Part shown: one piece after another, positions 60,719 to 64,000 of the stretch | Layout: each line of letters begins with the position of its first letter | Numbering within the stretch: position 1 is the stretch's first letter | Assembly (NCBI RefSeq): GCF_019710575.1 | Contig: NZ_JAHWFK010000036.1 | Location: 1 to 64,000 of the forward strand | Direction of reading: 5' to 3' | DNA: 64,000 nucleotides | Source of the DNA: Paractinoplanes polyasparticus | Lineage (GTDB): Bacteria; Actinomycetota; Actinomycetes; Mycobacteriales; Micromonosporaceae | Made by a program: the position numbers and the translations under genes | The notes under the pieces: generated by a model | Databases searched by the model: none | What the model was told of the DNA's origin: nothing | Seen by the model: only the letters and a program-made list of their open reading frames with translations

Positions 60719-60993
60719 TCGGACAACCTAGACCCGTCGATCAACCCCGGCGAATCCGGGAAGACCCCGGGTGATCCCTGAGTGTCGTGGTGGCATTTGG
60801 TGGCCTGTGGGGCTTTACCGACGCCCCGCGGGCCTGGGGGTGCGGTTTTCCCCATCGGGGTCCGACCGGGGTTCGGCCCGGATGTTCCCAGCTCCCTACC
60901 TGCCTAGTTTCAGGTTCGACACAGGAGAGGCGGCCTTCAGTCCGTTCAGGGTTGGCGGGCGGGGCGGTCGGACGGTTGGGGCTGGGGGAACTG

Positions 60994-63201
60994 ATGGGCA
61001 AGCGACCGGTGACGGTACGCATGGCGCGCTGGAGCGCCGAACATCCGTGGCGCGCCATCGCGCTGTGGGTGGTCTTCGTGGCGGTGTGCTTCGTGGGCGG
61101 CAACGCTGCCGGGCTCAAGGAAGCCACGGCTACCGACGACGCGATCGGTGAGGCCGGACGCGCGTACGTGATGATCGAGGAGGGCGGGTTCGCCGATGAG
61201 CCCGCCGAGGACAACGTCCTGATCACTGCCCGCTCGGGCAAGCTCGACAACGCGGCCGCCCAGCGCGCCGCCGCCGACGCCACCACCAAGCTACGCACGG
61301 TCACCGGCGTCGCCTCGGTCGGCAAGCCTGTCCCGGCCAACGACGGTTCGGCCCTGCTCTTGTCCATCACCATGGCCGGCGACCCCGAGACTGCCTCCGA
61401 CCGCGTCGAGCCGCTCCGCGCGGCGACCGCCGAGGTGCAGCGGGCCCACCCGGATCTGCGGGTGGAACAGGTCGGCGGCCCCTCCATCGGCAAGGCCCTC
61501 GACGACACCCTGGGCGAGGACTTCAAGCGGGCCGAGATCCTCAGCCTGCCCGTCACGCTGGCCATCCTGATCCTGGTGTTCGGCGCGCTCATCGCCGCCG
61601 GCGTGCCGGTGCTGCTGGCGCTCTCGTCGGTGGCGGCCGCGATGGGCCTCTCGACGCTGGCCTCACACCTGATCCCGTCGACCGACGCCACCTCCAGCGT
61701 CATCCTGCTGATCGGCATGGCGGTCGGCATCGACTACTCCCTCTTCTACGTACGCCGGGAACGCGAGGAACGGGCGAAGGGCCGCGGTCACGTCGACGCG
61801 GTCGAGATCGCCGCCGAGACCTCCGGGCACGCCGTGGTGGTCAGCGGCACGGCCGTCGTCATCGCGATGGCCGGGCTGTTCCTGGCCGGGGACTCCACGT
61901 TCTCGTCGCTCGCGGTCGGCTCGATCCTCGTCGTCACGGTGGCCGTGCTCGGCTCGCTGACCGTGCTGCCCGCCCTCCTGGCCAAGCTGGGCCGCTGGGT
62001 CGACCGGCCGCGCGTCCCGTTCGTGTGGCGCCTGACTGCCCGCAACTCCGGCAACGGCTCCCGCTTCTGGCGCGCGGTCCTGCACCCGGCGCTGCGCTGG
62101 CCCGCCGCCACGCTGCTGGTGAGCGTGCTCGCACTGCTGGCCCTGGCCGCCCCGGCGCTGAACATGAACCTCAAGTTCCCCGGTACGGAAGACCTGCCCC
62201 GCACGACGCCGGCCATGCAGGCGTACGACCGGCTGACCGCGGCCTACCCGAGCAACGGCACCACCCACATCGTCGCCGTGCGGGCTCCCGCCGCGTCGGC
62301 CGGCGAGGTCAAGGCGGCGCTGACCGAGCTCACCGAGAGCACCCAGGGCAACCGCCTGTTCGCGCCGCCGGAGCAGACCGGCCCGGACATCGAGGTCTCC
62401 CCGGACAAGACGGTGACGGTGCTCGACCTGTCGACGCCGTACACCTCCCGCAGCGACGAGGCCGCCGATTCCCTGCACGAGCTGCGGACGACCCTGGCTC
62501 CGGCCGCGCTGGGCGGTCTGGACTACGCGGTCGGCGGCGACGTCGCCAACAACGAGGACTACGCGAAGCACATCTGGCGGACCCTGCCGATCGTGGCCGG
62601 GGTCGTGCTGCTGCTGACGTTCCTGATGATGGCCTGGACGTTCCGCTCGGTCGTGGTGGCAGCGACCTCGATCGTGCTCAACCTGCTCTCGGTCGGTGCC
62701 GCGTACGGCCTGCTGGTCCTGGTCTTCCAGGGCAGCTGGGCGCCCGACCTGCTCAACTTCACCTCGATGGACGCGATCGTCAGCTGGCTGCCGCTGTTCC
62801 TGTTCGTGGTGCTGTTCGGCCTGTCGATGGACTACCACGTGTTCGTCGTCTCCCGGATCCGCGAGGCCGTGCTGCGCGGCGTACCGACCCGCGAGGCCGT
62901 GGCCGAAGGCATCACCGGCTCCGCCGGCACGGTCAGCAGCGCCGCCCTGGTGATGGTCGCGGTGTTCTCGATCTTCGCCACCCTGTCCACCATCGACATG
63001 AAGCAGCTCGGCATCGGCCTGGCCGCCGCCATCCTCCTGGACGCGACGATCATCCGAGCCGTGGTGCTCCCCTCGGCCATGACCCTGCTGGGCAACGCCA
63101 ACTGGTGGGCGCCCCGCTTCATGCGTCCCCGGGGCCGCCACGCCGCTTCGGCCGCCGTGACCCCGCCCGCTCCCGAACCGGAACTGGTCGGCCGCCACTG
63201 A
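60994..63201 (+). CDS. MMPL-family RND transporter
   Basis: 735 residues, start ATG 60994 behind GGGGGAA. Same two-half architecture as the pump at 57-59 kb, with 'VGIDYSLFYVRREREERAKG' and 'LSMDYHVFVVSRIREAVLRG' containing the proton-relay Asp-Tyr. It has no adjacent regulator. It is not a close copy of the other pump, so an independent role is likely. Substrate unknown. The 275-bp upstream region has GC-rich hairpin potential but no clear promoter. Confidence 0.93.
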   Translation: MGKRPVTVRMARWSAEHPWRAIALWVVFVAVCFVGGNAAGLKEATATDDAIGEAGRAYVMIEEGGFADEPAEDNVLITARSGKLDNAAAQRAAADATTKLRTVTGVASVGKPVPANDGSALLLSITMAGDPETASDRVEPLRAATAEVQRAHPDLRVEQVGGPSIGKALDDTLGEDFKRAEILSLPVTLAILILVFGALIAAGVPVLLALSSVAAAMGLSTLASHLIPSTDATSSVILLIGMAVGIDYSLFYVRREREERAKGRGHVDAVEIAAETSGHAVVVSGTAVVIAMAGLFLAGDSTFSSLAVGSILVVTVAVLGSLTVLPALLAKLGRWVDRPRVPFVWRLTARNSGNGSRFWRAVLHPALRWPAATLLVSVLALLALAAPALNMNLKFPGTEDLPRTTPAMQAYDRLTAAYPSNGTTHIVAVRAPAASAGEVKAALTELTESTQGNRLFAPPEQTGPDIEVSPDKTVTVLDLSTPYTSRSDEAADSLHELRTTLAPAALGGLDYAVGGDVANNEDYAKHIWRTLPIVAGVVLLLTFLMMAWTFRSVVVAATSIVLNLLSVGAAYGLLVLVFQGSWAPDLLNFTSMDAIVSWLPLFLFVVLFGLSMDYHVFVVSRIREAVLRGVPTREAVAEGITGSAGTVSSAALVMVAVFSIFATLSTIDMKQLGIGLAAAILLDATIIRAVVLPSAMTLLGNANWWAPRFMRPRGRHAASAAVTPPAPEPELVGRH

Positions 63202-63307
63202 CCCCGGACGGCACATCGGGAGGGGATGCCCACACGGCGTCCCCTCCTCGCCGTCGCGTCCCGGCGATCCTTCGCGCGGTGGCCGCCAACCGCCGCGCCG
63301 GCCCGCT

Positions 63308-64000
63308 TCAGCTGGTCCAGAAGTCCCAGGGACGACGACCGGGCCGGAAGCCGTGCGCCTCAGCCGCGTGGGCAGCCTCCCGAAAGCCGCCGGCGAGCCC
63401 CGCGGGATGGTGGGCGTCGCTGCCGAACGAGAGAGCCGTGCCACCCTCCTCACGCCACCAGCGAAGAACCTCGGGGCACAGCGGCACGCGGGAGTTGAGC
63501 TCCAGCACCCGGCCACCGTCGGCCACGGCCCGCAGCGCGAGACGGAACTCCTCCTCGTACGCGAAAGGGTTGAACGGCACAGCGCCGACCGGCCAGAACC
63601 GCAACGGGTAGTCGATGTGCGCGAAGACAGCGAACGCATCGCTCCCGGCGACGACCGCCGGAACCCGTTGCAGGTACAGCCGGAGCGCCCGCTCCCGTCC
63701 GAAGTGCTCGAACAACATCGGCGGCTCGTAGAACTCCGGCCCGACCGGCAGCCCGTGCAACGACCCGAGCACCCGATCGAACCGCCCCGCACGCAGCACG
63801 TCCGCGACTGCTTCGACATGCAGATGCGGCTCCCCGATCTCGAGCCCACTCAGAATGCGCAACCCAGGAAACCGATCCCGGCAGCGCTCCACGGCCGCGA
63901 GATACCCGGCAGCGTCGAATGCCGGCGCAGTCACCCTCCCCCGCTCGTCGGCGAAAGAGGCCAGATGCGGACTCTCCTCCAGGGTGCCCCGATCAGCCGT
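63308..64000 (-). CDS. PHP-domain phosphoesterase (histidinol-phosphatase-like), 5' end outside the window
   Basis: Partial. The frame is open to the right edge ('TADRGTLEESPHLASFADERGRV'), so the true start lies beyond 64000. Visible PHP features: 'RILSGLEIGEPHLH', 'RVLGSLHGLPVG', 'FAVFAHIDYPLRFW' and the C-terminal metal site 'SFGSDAHHPAGL'. The N-terminal HxH metal motif would be off the window. Closest type is HisK-like histidinol phosphatase, but actinobacteria also have PHP enzymes of other substrates. Confidence 0.88.
   Translation of the reverse strand, partial: TADRGTLEESPHLASFADERGRVTAPAFDAAGYLAAVERCRDRFPGLRILSGLEIGEPHLHVEAVADVLRAGRFDRVLGSLHGLPVGPEFYEPPMLFEHFGRERALRLYLQRVPAVVAGSDAFAVFAHIDYPLRFWPVGAVPFNPFAYEEEFRLALRAVADGGRVLELNSRVPLCPEVLRWWREEGGTALSFGSDAHHPAGLAGGFREAAHAAEAHGFRPGRRPWDFWTS

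Overview
GC-rich actinobacterial chromosome segment. Most codons end in G or C, GTG starts are frequent, and it carries a SARP/BTAD activator, an F420-type oxidoreductase, LPXTG-type surface proteins and two MMPL pumps. The style fits Micromonosporaceae (Actinoplanes-like), but that placement is inference from gene content. I see no insertion sequence, prophage, CRISPR array or rRNA. The only tRNA is tRNA-Sec.

Left part (1-18 kb): tandem repeats, an Lrp regulator divergent from alanine dehydrogenase, an aldo-keto reductase, a DUF6082-like protein, hydrolases, a ferric-reductase-type membrane flavoprotein, a D-Ala-D-Ala carboxypeptidase with a very long disordered N-terminus, an MFS exporter, and a SARP regulator overlapping a methyltransferase gene. 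Broken genes lie between them (SRPBCC, HIT, a small unknown protein).

Centre (18-37 kb): the selenocysteine region. It contains selA-selB, tRNA-Sec(UCA), selD and a three-gene formate dehydrogenase operon. The formate dehydrogenase catalytic subunit has an in-frame UGA (Sec190) followed at once by a bacterial SECIS hairpin. Machinery and client therefore lie within 19 kb, split by an 8-kb block (RidA, frameshifted LysR, hydrolase/TetR pair, ABC-FtsX transporter, serine hydrolase). SelA, SelB, FdhA, FdhB and FdhC all carry low-complexity tails or insertions.

Right part (37-64 kb): a tandem pair of LPITG surface proteins (the first eroded), a substrate-binding/VWA lipoprotein-like gene, ferredoxin-NADP reductase (fprA), type II NADH dehydrogenase behind a nested inverted repeat, a STAS/HATPase protein, a 1594-residue DUF4011-helicase-nuclease protein resembling Hhe-type defence proteins, a peptidase S51-ASCH fusion, a TetR-MMPL operon, a trypsin-like protease, a second MMPL pump and a PHP phosphoesterase cut by the window end. 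Two deletion scars join gene fragments here: HD protein to GlxA regulator, and DUF899 to a glycosidase-like C-terminus. The number of scars suggests recurrent small deletions, or locally imperfect sequence.
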